Assembly (NCBI GenBank): GCA_961205875.1
Contig: OY540811.1
Span: forward strand, 19,647,248-19,711,247
From: Sialis fuliginosa
Taxonomy: Eukaryota; Arthropoda; Insecta; Megaloptera; Sialidae
Direction: 5' to 3'
Length of the DNA stretch: 64,000 bases
The translations under genes and the position numbers were made by a program. Below are positions 22,831 through 33,194 of the stretch, piece by piece (within the stretch, counting starts at the first letter, position 1; every line of letters begins with the position of its first letter). Below the pieces are notes generated by a model. The model searched no databases and was not told the origin of the DNA. It saw only the letters and a program-made list of their open reading frames with translations.

Positions 22831-25312
22831 ATTTCATTTATTTGCATTTTAAAGTATATATATTTGTAAAAGATAGAAGTATTTTAAAATTAAATTAATT
22901 AACCATACTAAAATTATTAACTATGTACTTACCTCATAATTTTTCTAAAATAAAATCTTAGAGTAAATATGGTTTAAGTTTTTGCTTCATAAATTTAAAA
23001 TAAAACAAATAAAAATTCAATTTTCCATACAAAGATTATCAAATATACACAAATCCATAAATTTAGTATAAACACACAAATAAAAATTCCACCCCATGTT
23101 CCCACTTTGGACGACCGTGAGAATCTGTTTTTCACCTCACTCGTGCGGACTTCACACCTTCCTTGTTTGACTGACAGAATAATTTATAATAATGAAGGCA
23201 GATTCAATTAATGAAAGCATCAGTCACACCGAGTGCTTTCAAACAAAACTTTGCACCACAATACAGCCTCTCTTCGCGTAAAAATCATTTAAATTTATAC
23301 ATTCACCCTCCCTATTCCTACCGTCACTTAATTCCACCCAAAAATGTTATTTATATGTTTTGTGTAGTACTGTTTAGTTTTAATTTTATTACAGATTTTT
23401 CAAGTTGTTCTTTATTATTATTAATATTCAGGGCCGGCGCTGTCGTTAAGGCGAACTAAACGGTCGCAGATCTTGAGATGGTGCATCAGATATAATTAGT
23501 GTTGCCAGAATATCTCTTTTAAAGAGAACATATTCTCTTTTTGAGTTTCAATCTTTCTTTTTTTATATTCAAATGTCCTCTTTTGTTCTCTTTTTCAATG
23601 TAACATATTTTTACTTAATCCTGGTTTTTATATTCGTATTTTCAATACGTAAACCCCATAAAAAGGTGCCCACAATTTCAATTTGAGAGGGGCAATATTT
23701 CAAGATAGAAATCACAAACTCAAAAAATAAATAGGACCTAAAAACGACATTTTTATTTTATTTTTTTATTTTCTTTCTGGAGAAAGTCCCGATTATCTAT
23801 ATATTAGTTTTATTCATCTTTCATGTAGAATTCAAAATATTCCAAATATACCTGGGCTAGATTTTAAGGGCTATTATATATATGCTACCGGCGATTAGAG
23901 GCGGACTTTGGCCTAGGCAACTACCTAGGGCACGTAATTTCTGGGACCCAGATTTTCAAAGTGGAAGCGAAAAAAAGGTATTCAGATATTAATGCGGACA
24001 GTTAAAATTTGTTAAAAAAATTATTTTGGATTTTATTTTTTTAGCGGAGCCTGCAATGAGCACCTTGTCTAGGACTCTATTTTTCCTTAGTGTCGACGAC
24101 AGTGAATAAATATTAAACTATTTTTAGTTTAAACGTATGTAAAAAACATAACTATAACAAAAGTTACTTATTTAAATAATTAAACTTAAGTTTCTGGCAA
24201 CCCTAGTATAATAATAATAACATTTTATTTAAAATAGTGAATAGGTACATTACAATTTACAATATACATCACATATGTATAAGTTCCCCGTGGCTTCGCC
24301 TGTGTATATTTCAAATTCGGTAAATGCACACAGCAATGTTAGATGCCCCCCTTTCCCCGTCAATCGATGCAAATATATGTATCCCGTCCCGTGCACAATT
24401 CCCTCACCCTTGCAGCAGACAGAAGAAATAATCTAGCCTTACCTTGTTATTTTTTAATTCGAATTTTGTTATTTCTTTAGGTCTCTATCTCTATATTTAC
24501 TATATGTATATCGGTGTTGTACACATTTGAATGATATGTGATAAATGAACTAGGTACTCAAATCTGATAGCATTTACGCGCTTCTTTATGCCCGCGTATT
24601 ATTCATATAAAAAAGTCTACAGTGTCAGTGAGTTACCTACATACCTATCAAATTAATACTCATAAGAAATTATAAAATGAAAATAGTTCAATTTATCTTT
24701 CATAAAAAGTATATAAAATAAGAACTGCCTAAACTCAAATGAATGTATAGAATAGAGTAAACGGAACCAAACGCATTGACGCACAAACAATACAGTAGGT
24801 ACTAGGTACATACTTATTTATTTATAAATTTACGATACTTTTACGTTTTTTATGTGGAAGGGGGTAAGGTCAGTTGTACAGGTATAACCGTACAGCTGAA
24901 AGTTAAACTAATTTATTTTGTATTATATAAAATGTGAATAGATATTTTATTGTTGTCAACAATCAAACATATGTCACACTGTCTCCTTCTATCTATACCC
25001 ATATTAATGGTGTGGTGATGTGTCCTATAATTAATATATATTTTTTAATGTTTTTAATTCAGTAACGTAACAATAATTATGAAGGGGGGCATAAATAATA
25101 CTGCGAGCCAATAACGTTCTCTACACTCATGGTAGGATGTGAGAAGTATAAGTTAAACTTGTATAGATAAACGCCAATTGTATTCCAATGAGGTGTATCA
25201 ATTTCTGCAATATCAATATACTACTGATGTAAAGAATTACAGTTAATGAATATAGATTTTCTGCATATTATGGTGGAGGTGCAGACAAAATAATACTTAC
25301 CTAAAAATCAGA
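22831..25312. other. Non-coding stretch with transposon debris
   Basis: Besides the element at 23,499-24,203, it contains a GGGCCGGCGCTGTCG fragment (about 23,430-23,480) and a CCGTGGCTTCGCCTGTG fragment at about 24,290, a motif of a kind widely repeated in arthropod genomes. No gene was recognised. Confidence 0.4.
23499..24203. mobile_element. Non-autonomous DNA element with GTGTTGCCAGAA ends and TA flanks
   Basis: GTGTTGCCAGAA at the left and TTCTGGCAACCC at the right form imperfect terminal inverted repeats with TA outside both ends (23,497-23,498 and 24,204-24,205). About 705 bp with no transposase frame. A TA-targeting superfamily is suggested, but a hAT assignment with a decayed 8-bp duplication is also possible. 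Confidence 0.4.
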
Positions 25313-26070
25313 CAGTGGCGTCACTAGGGGGGTGCGGGGGGTGCGGACCGCACCGGGTGACACCATCACAAGGGGTGACACCCAAATGCAAAACATCACT
25401 ATCTACGATTCTGTCACTCCATGAAATTATTCTTATGCATTGTTTCATCTCAGCCGGCCCAGCGCACTATGGAAAATTTATTAACAACAACATATCATAA
25501 ATGTTTTTTACTAAAATCACTACATACATTATATTTTAATTTTATTTATTAGTTTAATGGTTAATCTTTATTCTTTACTATAATGCAGGAATTTCACATA
25601 ATTTTATGTAAAAAGACTATTTTTGAAGCCTTACTGTTCATTATTTTTGTGGATTTTCAATTCAAACCTGTTCGCTTCATCACTTTAAAAGTTAATTTTC
25701 TATAAAACTTTGTAGGAATATGTACTCGTATAATGTATTATACATTTCTGAAAAGCTCATCTTATGGAGATTTTAGGACAATTTTACGTTTTTAATTATA
25801 CGGTTCAGTTAACAATTAATTAATTGAACAATAAAATAAGGGAGAAAAGAAAATTCTTCAAGTTCACTGAGACATTTGGCAGTCACCCACGCTTCCCCAC
25901 GCTTCTGTTGAATTTTAGGAGACCTTTCTAACGACACCCCACTCAATGGGGTAGGTGAAATTTTTTTTTGAAAACACTTCATTTTATAGAAGGGGTCTAA
26001 TTTTTTTTTCAAGGGGGGGTGACACCATGAGTTACCGCACTGGGTGACACCAACCCTAGTGACGCCACTG
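25313..26070. mobile_element. hAT-like element with CAGTGGCGTCACTAGGG ends and a nested fragment
   Basis: Perfect 17-bp terminal inverted repeats (CAGTGGCGTCACTAGGG and its inverse) are flanked by AATCAGA on both sides (25,306-25,312 and 26,071-26,077). Target-site size and CAG ends fit hAT, although hAT duplications are usually 8 bp. Inside, about 25,460-25,900 is a copy of the 5' part of the 2-kb element at 13,086, including its CACTATGGAAAAT end and the CAGTCACCCACGCTTCCCCA block. It also carries a GGAGACC...GACACCCCAC segment shared with 11,635. Confidence 0.65.
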
Positions 26071-26324
26071 AATCAGAGTAATAAAAACACATCCCAATAA
26101 CATAAACGTAATGATGGCGCCATCTATTATCCAAAATAAATATTATGTTACAATTTTCTGCATTCAAGAATTTTTACTCTCAAATTATAATTATTGTAAT
26201 CGAATATATTGGCGCAACCTATCGGCCAAACATACTGTTTTTGGTCAGTCGTGAACGTGACCAGTATTAGTTTATATAATATTCAATAAATAGCGCTTTC
26301 AATATTTTCCACTTTTCACTATAC

Positions 26325-26815
26325 AGGACAGGGTGGGTTATATCATAAACATGTGGAGCTACAAATCCCCAAAGATTTAGCTTAAAATTAGTTTTTATTT
26401 AATATTTTGAGAATCCATTGTAGTACAGTTATAAAATTTTATAATCAGTTTATAACACGTATTAATACCAAACCGATTATAAAATTTGTGTGTCTTGCCC
26501 TGAAATGGAAAGATTGGGTAAAAATTCAGAAATCTGAACACATTTTTTTCTCTTTAAAAAAAGATCGCCAAGTTTCTCATATCTTCGATAATAAAACAAC
26601 TCACAACAAAGATTCAACACATTTTTTTCATTATTGAATAAAAATCACAATTGCCATGAAAATCTAAAATATGTTTGTCAGCCAAAACTAACTATTAAAA
26701 GTATGCTTTGGAAAAAAGAATGGTTGATTTTATATTTATTAATTAGTTGCTTATTTTGTTAATATGGTTCAAATTACACAAAATAAATTTATATTATTGT
26801 TTTAAGTATCGTAAG
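26325..26815. repeat. Degenerate copy of the foldback family
   Basis: It starts with GGACAGGGTGGGTTATATCA and includes AACATGTGGAGCTAC and CAAATTACACAAAATAAATT, matching blocks of the 17.2- and 60.8-kb foldbacks. The arms are incomplete. Confidence 0.45.
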
Positions 26816-26992
26816 TATGCATGCATTATTTATATAAAGAAGATACTTAAGTAATAATCAATAGTACAATACTTTATATTTGTGTAGGTAAACAGGTAAC
26901 AGAAAACTAATTAAAAACATTATGTAGATAAATAGATACAATCAATTGATCGAGTTCTCAACAAAATTTTTTGAACTTATTGTTAGTGAGAC

Positions 26993-27395
26993 TTACGTCG
27001 GAATGGCTTCTGAAAAAATAAATAAAATTTGAAAAATACAAGTCATCTATCGGGAAAAGCTTTAACTATTAAAAACTTTGCCGGAATGGATTCTGGAAAA
27101 AATTGTTTGAAAACATAGACATAGAGAATGGACCAGGCATCTGACTCGAACACAGAACCGTGTCAAAAGAAAGAGATAGAAACAAATTTGGAATAACTGT
27201 GTAACTCTATGTCTATGTTCCAAACTACACTGCATCTCTCTTTCCTTTTTTGAACAGATGTTACACCATTGAGTTAACACAGAATGCACTGTCCATTCTC
27301 TATGTCTATGTTTGAAAAAAGTATATGTGGTGCCACCTATTAGGAAAAGCTTAAACTAACAAAAACTTAGTCGGAATGCCTTCTGAATAATATTG
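26993..27395 (+). repeat. Degenerate tandem repeat, three units, one interrupted by a MITE
   Basis: The words CGTCGGAATGGCTTCTGAA, GCCGGAATGGATTCTGGAA and GTCGGAATGCCTTCTGAAT mark three units. Each of the last two is preceded by GGAAAAGCTT(T)AA-CTA and AAAAACTT. The ACATAGACATAGAG MITE has inserted between units two and three. Confidence 0.5.
27113..27311. mobile_element. 199-bp MITE with ACATAGACATAGAGAATGG ends
   Basis: Perfect terminal inverted repeats of about 20 bp (ACATAGACATAGAGAATGGA and its inverse) with TTGAAA directly outside both ends. The interior contains AAAGAAAGAGATAGAAACAA and an inverse GAGATGCAGTGTAG block. A truncated copy lies at 15,969. It is non-coding. Confidence 0.65.
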
Positions 27396-27534
27396 TCAAT
27401 TCAAACACATTTCGTTTATATTATGTCAATTATATTATAAACAAACTGTGCCCGCGACTTCGCTCACGTGGACTACGGAATTATTGTTTAGGATTTAAAA
27501 AAAAATATATAGTTGAAACTTGAATTGACTTGAA

Positions 27535-27630
27535 TACCATTTTAATACAGCTTTTTCCTTATCTAAGCTCTAATAATTCAAGTTGAATTATTAGAGCTTA
27601 GATAAGGAAAAAAGCTGTATTAAAATGGTA
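27535..27630. repeat. Near-perfect 96-bp palindrome upstream of the MDH1B-like gene
   Basis: Arms of about 46-47 bp run from TACCATTTTAATACAGCTTT to its inverse, differing by about one base, with almost no loop (AATTCAA-G-TTGAATT). It ends 122 bp before the MDH1B start codon. It could be a MITE remnant, a precursor of small RNAs, or a recombination product. Confidence 0.85.
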
Positions 27631-27752
27631 TGTATGGATATTTTATAACAAACAACAGATATTTTATACTTAATTTATTAAAAACATTCGAAACACTATA
27701 TTATTGTGTCATGAAAAATTACATGTGACATTTAATTAATAAACTTTAAGCA

Positions 27753-29177
27753 ATGTCAATATTTGTAGTTTGTGGTAAATATGAGTGTACAAAATTTGCT
27801 CATTGTGTTTACATTGCTGATTATTTGAGTATTAACTTACCGGACTTCAAATATAGATCTGTCGGCAAGAAGAAAGAAGAATGGGAAGATTTTCTGAATG
27901 AAATAAATTTCAAAAATAATTGGAACCATACAGAATGTCCATTGATTTGGAAAGAAATATCTATAAGTGGAGGAAAAGCATATTACATAGGTACTAACGA
28001 TGTTTTCTGGGAATACTGCTTCGATTATTACAGATTAGAATCAATTATTTCAAAATCGGAACTGGTAAAGTTAATATCTGACAAAGATATGTATTATGAA
28101 GAAAAAACGAAAATAAAAAGCATTCCTAAACATACTTACACAATTTGTTTACATGGAGAGTTGAATGAAATTATGTCTATGCTTATTATACAAATATTAA
28201 AATTAGAAACTCGGTCTTTTGACGACGGTTTAAATATATATATTTACGATGCAAACATTGAAGAATCGGCTGAAAATCTTTCTCTTATCATTGAAAACTT
28301 AAACCTATTAGGAGCTACAAATTTTTCATTAAATATAGAACTCGTTTTTATGTTAGAAAATATTTTAAACAACATCGATTTACTAATTTATTTAACAGAC
28401 TTATCTCAAAATCAGGATGAAAGTTATGATAACTGGATAAAGCGTAATTACACAGCTATTGACAAACTAGCAAATATCGTAAATTTTACAAGAAAACGAT
28501 TTTTAAGAGTTATTTTTGCTAACCATGGTCCAGTTTGTTTTGATGCAACAATTTTTTCAGAGCTTGTTACTAGCATTAAACGGCAAAATATTGTAGCAGT
28601 CACTGCAGATTTAGGTTTGAGTTGTTTAGCTTCTTTATCGAAGACTTTAAATATACCGATAACTGATTTAGGAGCGCCCCCTGTCTGGGGTTTTATCGGA
28701 ATCAACCAATTCATTGATATTGGAAATACTATACAATGTTATGAAGTCTTTCATCCAAATAAAAGAGCAGTGACTACTAAACCTAAATCTGTATTTGAAC
28801 ATGGAAAGAGACAAGTTGAAATAAGACGTTTAGAGTATTTAACATTTCATCTTAAAGAATTTTGGGGAAAAACGATTGAAAAAAACAAAAATATAATAAA
28901 TGCGTTGCAACGTAAACCAATGATGTCAAAAACCAGAGCAATTAGTGATTTGTTAAGATACTGGTTTTCTGATAAAACAGATGGAGAAATAATATCTCTT
29001 GGAGTTTTATCAGATGGTACGTTTGGTATACCACCAAATATTATATTCTCTCAACCTGTGATTTTAGAAAATAAAGAATGGAAACCATGCAAGGAATTTC
29101 CTCAGCCTAATGATGTCTTCTGTAAATTAAAAGATCTGTATCCATTAGCTCAAATAATGCTAAACAAAACATATTAA
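27753..29177 (+). CDS. MDH1B: MDH1B-like protein (putative malate dehydrogenase 1B)
   Basis: A single uninterrupted 474-codon frame from a true ATG. The N-terminus (residues 1-90: FVVCGKYECTKFAHCVYIAD, NLPDF, EEWEDFL, N-W-x-H, IWKE, GGKAYYIG) matches the extra N-terminal domain typical of MDH1B, and the C-terminus has the family signature GEIISLGVLSDGTFGIP. The Rossmann-type NAD domain is divergent. At the catalytic site, canonical MDH has LDxxR and IWGNHS; here the aligned segments read ADLGLS (285-290) and VWGFIG (311-316), so the catalytic His and a substrate Arg are missing. The protein is therefore probably not a malate dehydrogenase. Family members are known from ciliated or sperm tissue. 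Being intronless in an intron-rich neighbourhood hints at an old retrocopy. AATAAA follows at 29,237. Confidence 0.88.
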   Translation: MSIFVVCGKYECTKFAHCVYIADYLSINLPDFKYRSVGKKKEEWEDFLNEINFKNNWNHTECPLIWKEISISGGKAYYIGTNDVFWEYCFDYYRLESIISKSELVKLISDKDMYYEEKTKIKSIPKHTYTICLHGELNEIMSMLIIQILKLETRSFDDGLNIYIYDANIEESAENLSLIIENLNLLGATNFSLNIELVFMLENILNNIDLLIYLTDLSQNQDESYDNWIKRNYTAIDKLANIVNFTRKRFLRVIFANHGPVCFDATIFSELVTSIKRQNIVAVTADLGLSCLASLSKTLNIPITDLGAPPVWGFIGINQFIDIGNTIQCYEVFHPNKRAVTTKPKSVFEHGKRQVEIRRLEYLTFHLKEFWGKTIEKNKNIINALQRKPMMSKTRAISDLLRYWFSDKTDGEIISLGVLSDGTFGIPPNIIFSQPVILENKEWKPCKEFPQPNDVFCKLKDLYPLAQIMLNKTY

Positions 29178-29236
29178 GTTAAATTGTAACAAATGATTTC
29201 AATGAATCGATGTACATTCATTTTGTATTTATTTTA

Positions 29237-29242
29237 AATAAA
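29237..29242 (+). terminator. Polyadenylation signal of the MDH1B-like gene
   Basis: AATAAA 60 bp after the stop codon. It lies only 27 bp from the inverse signal of the convergent RpS28 gene, so the two mRNA 3' ends probably overlap or nearly touch. Confidence 0.65.
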
Positions 29243-29268
29243 TAGAATAACATCCTGTCAAATAATCG

Positions 29269-29274
29269 TTTATT
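29269..29274 (-). terminator. Polyadenylation signal of RpS28
   Basis: AATAAA on the minus strand, about 190 bp downstream of the RpS28 stop in genomic terms and about 105 nt downstream if the proposed 3'-UTR intron (29,446-29,358) is removed. Confidence 0.6.
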
Positions 29275-29465
29275 GAATTAACATTATCAGTGTATAAAAA
29301 ATTAATTACAATGAAAATTCAATACATACATAATGATTCTTCAGGAATTTTTTATCTCTGAAACAAAAATAATGGTTAGGTTATATTTAACATATAATTA
29401 AAAATAATAAATATCATATTGAATAATACCGATGAATTGTACTTACTTATTTAATAACATTAAAT

Positions 29466-29663
29466 CTATCGTAATCTTCTAGCTTCTCTTTCAGATTCCA
29501 AAAGAGTTAATATATCTCCTTCCCGGACTGGTCCTTTAACATTTCTAATGATCTGTCGGTTTTGTTCGCCGAGGAATTCAACTTTTACTTGCGTACACTG
29601 TCCCTGTGATCCTGTACGTCCGAGAACTTTAATTACACGCGCCCAAACTACTGGTTTATCCAT
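29466..29663 (-). CDS. RpS28: 40S ribosomal protein S28 (eS28)
   Basis: 65 codons, the usual S28 length, starting at the ATG at 29,663 ([20 protein letters not shown]); the open frame upstream starts without ATG and is 5' UTR. Signatures are [37 protein letters not shown] and the C-terminal EREARRLR. S28 is part of the small-subunit head near the mRNA exit channel. The coding region has no intron. Downstream, a good donor (AATAA|GTAAGT, 29,447) and acceptor (TTTCAG|AGAT, 29,358) outline an 89-nt intron in the 3' UTR, 19 nt after the stop, too close to trigger decay by the usual 50-nt rule. It is convergent with MDH1B. Confidence 0.97.
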   Translation of the reverse strand: MDKPVVWARVIKVLGRTGSQGQCTQVKVEFLGEQNRQIIRNVKGPVREGDILTLLESEREARRLR

Positions 29664-29728
29664 GTTGATAGAATTTTTTGGTGTTAAAGAAATTAACACG
29701 TGAAATATTACAGCTTGTTAGAAATGGC

Positions 29729-29744
29729 GGAAGTATAAAAAGAA
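29729..29744 (-). promoter_or_regulatory. Pyrimidine-rich possible start region of RpS28 mRNA
   Basis: On the minus strand TTCTTTTTATACTTCC lies about 66-80 nt before the start codon. Ribosomal-protein mRNAs commonly begin in a pyrimidine tract (TOP). The exact start is not determinable from sequence. Confidence 0.35.
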
Positions 29745-29768
29745 CCTAACCTCACAATCTATACATTA

Positions 29769-29780
29769 TGCGCATGCGCA
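29769..29780. promoter_or_regulatory. NRF-1/Ewg-type palindromic promoter site
   Basis: TGCGCATGCGCA is a perfect 12-bp palindrome and fits the NRF-1 (insect Erect wing) consensus YGCGCAYGCGCR. It lies about 106 bp upstream of the RpS28 start codon in an otherwise AT-rich segment, a typical position for such a promoter element. Confidence 0.6.
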
Positions 29781-32700
29781 AAAATCATTTCCGCTTTACT
29801 TATTTAAAAAATTTTAAATGCATTTTTAAAATATTTTTCAAATTAAAAGTAAATGTGAATAACATGATCAAAAATTAAAAAAAAAAAAAAAAATAACCAC
29901 AAATCTAGCATCTAGCTAAAATAATATATATAGCATTAGTTTCACGTACATTACAATATAAATCTCTTCATGAGACATTGCAATACGCATAAATTCAATG
30001 GTATCCTAAAGTTGAAATAATTGAAACATCAACTGTTAACAGCCAATTTATTGTTATTTAAATACATGTAACAAGCAGTCTTTAAGCAACACTTATAACA
30101 ATAACTCATAACAGCACTGTTTTATTCAATAATTTGCACTGTGTTTTTATATAATATATATGTATATACAAAATATATATTGCGATAGCACTAAAACTAT
30201 GTTAATTATTTTGATTAAATTATTATTAATTTTGCAGTATATTCTAGAATAATAACATATTATTTGTTTAAAAGTTTAAAACAAATTATATAAATTACAT
30301 TCAACTTTTATTTTCATCAATGTATAACATAACAAAAATATCTACTATGAAAATACTTACTCGCATTACTTTTGATCATTTATAAAATGAACAAAACTTT
30401 TCATTAAGAAATACTTAAAAATTTGAATTGTCTTAAACAAATAGTATGTAAGTAACCTAATAATTTTGCTGCTTAATAATTATTACTTATACTTACTATA
30501 AGAACTCGTGTGCTTTTAAGATTTACATAATTATTATTTTAAAATAGACACTATACAGACTAGTTTGCTACTGCAGCAAAAAATAAATGATGTAATATTT
30601 AAATACATTTATATTTGCTGTAGTATTCTAAGTTTTTAGAATATGTGGATACAATGAGCACATTTTTATTTGCTACACAACAAACTATTGATCTGTATAT
30701 TTATCTAAATGTGAATCTTAATTATTATATAATTAATTAATAACAACGTATTCTGATTCATGATTTACTTTTCTGGTTTTACTTTTTTTACTATTAAGCA
30801 ACACTTTGACGAGTAATTAAAACAATGTAAGTAATAAATAGCATATTTGAAAAAACTGTCTACGCAAGATATATTACTAAAAACTACATGAAAATGTATA
30901 TCTAATTCTGCAATAAAGACAAATACATTCTTGTTCCTTCAATAAGCGCAGCTTTTATTAATGATATTATTTAAATAAAGTAATATTTAATGTGTGGTGA
31001 AAATTTAACAGCTGTCATGAATAAATATTTAATAATTGAATCATATTAACGGCAACTTACATTCAAGCGAGAAGTGCCATTTAACTAGCAAGTTATTTGT
31101 TAAATGCACTTTAGAATTTATACTGTGAGGCTACTAAAAGTGCTGTATAATCAAGTTTGATTTTAAAACTAATCGTACACTAAAGAGACTACTTACAAGC
31201 AAGTATTGCTCTGATTTAACGAAACAGTAGTTTCATTTTACTTAAACTAGTCTTTTAGTATACGATCAACTTTACTGTTATACATTCATGTCTGTAGCTT
31301 TGTAATATGATTATTTCAAAATTTTGTAACATTCAATTTTATCTCAATAATTATTATGAAATACAATTGATTCTTTTTAACAACAAATTTCATTAACAAT
31401 ATAGAAAAGTAACTTTTTTTCAAGTTTTTAATATTTTTCTATACAAATATTGTAAATTACAAAAATGTCAACAAATATGGTGTTAATATTTATGTTATAT
31501 ATTTTATAACGCAAGTTATTGTATATATAAAAATGATATTAATAATAACAATTCAATACTGGTACAAAAAATAACAGTTTATTTCAATAACATAGTGATA
31601 TGAAAAAAAATGTTATTTAAAAATAAACTATTTTTAATAAACAACATGAATAATCATGAATCAGTTAAATCTGATTTCAAAAAATAAAATACAGTCAACA
31701 GTTTTTTTAATAATGGTCGTATCCTTTGTTCTCTTCATTTAGTAGATTTCTTTGAGACACATGCTGGACACAACGAATTTATAATAGCATGCATCAATTT
31801 CGCACAAAGTTGTGCACATGAGCCTCAAAGAAATCTTCTAAATGAAGATGAAAGAACACAACAAATCACTTATCTTAATTTTACTTAAAATGACATAACA
31901 ATAGAATTGACCAGGTTTATATTATTACATAAAATATTACAAATGGACAATCATTTACCTAACCGAACATTGTGTTCTGAATCATAATTACGTAAAACAG
32001 GGATGGCCAGTACATTGACTGCCCACAGAGTAATTTATAGTCTATCGCAGACTGTATTACAATATCATTCTTACTACAATGATAACACTGTATTGGTACA
32101 ATAGGAAACAAAAATGATAATTCAGGTATTGGTAGACCGCCATCATTAAAAGTGTAACCATCTATTACGTAAATTATCAGTTGACTTATTTAATTCAATA
32201 ATGTACAATTTAAATAAATTGTTTAACATTAATATTTTACTGATAATCATCCATTATTATGAGCACTAATGATATTTTTTATAAATTATTGTTTAAAGTT
32301 ATTATTCTTCGTTACAAACCACGTTTTGAAATTATCAAGATAGTTATAATCTGATAATTATAAAGACAATTATCAGATAATTATCCAGCCTAAGTCTGAT
32401 TTATGGAAATCAATTTTTTTTTTCTTAAAGATATATAAATGGAAAAAAATTAAATTATTTTCTAACCATTTTTGTTACTCAGCAATTAAAGGAAAACCAG
32501 AATCATTCACTTGCTATATAATAAATAATAACCAATGAAAAATATCAAGAAAACAATTTTTTTTTTAATTTCATTTAAATAAATTAAGGGAATTTTCTCA
32601 TCATCAATGATATGCCCTCATTTCGAGACACTCGATGCAAAAATCTTCCTGAGAATCGTTATGCCTGTCAATATTTTTAATAGTATTTGTATCAAGTTAA

Positions 32701-33194
32701 TTATCATGATAGTTATCTTTGAACCCTGTTACAAACCATATCAACCATATGCCGACTGTATTTTATTTGGCCTACGATCCTATAAATATGTTTACAATCA
32801 CTTTAATTGATCAAACATTTGTATGTTTATTTATATGTCAGATGGAACTAATGACTAGAAGGAGTACCAGTAAATATAAAAAATATATTAAGACTTCGTA
32901 TACATCTAAAATTTGAAACGTACCTTTATAAAGATAATAAATTAATAAAGAATTAAATTTTATCTGTGACTTATAAAAACCAGACACCAGTCTTTTCATT
33001 ATTGATCCTTTTCACATTGCCTTACTATATCATAATTTCCAGTCATTATTTCCACAAACTACGTGACTTAGTTCTAATAATAAATAACGTATCATACTCA
33101 CTAAGTGACATGCATATCACCGTAGACTATGCTACATTGAAAAACTACATAATGTTGGTTTATAATTTTTGTTTGTTATCACCTAGTTATTAAA
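29781..33194. other. AT-rich stretch between RpS28 and ANO8; includes ANO8 3' UTR
   Basis: Downstream of the ANO8 stop (33,195, minus strand), a candidate AATAAA occurs at 32,826-32,831 and others further on, so an unknown part of this stretch is ANO8 3' UTR. The 31,727 hairpin lies within it. A 17-A run is at about 29,877-29,893. No coding gene was recognised. Confidence 0.45.
31727..31858. repeat. 132-nt imperfect hairpin (small-RNA-precursor-like)
   Basis: Left arm TGTTCTCTTCATTTAGTAGA plus TTTCTTTGAG pairs with CTCAAAGAAATCTTCTAAAT plus GAAG...AGAACA, with one mismatch and a small bulge. The inner part can continue to pair (CATG...CACAAC with GTTGTG...CATG). It is long for an insect pre-miRNA but plausible as a small-RNA hairpin or an old MITE. 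It may lie in the ANO8 3' UTR. Confidence 0.6.
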
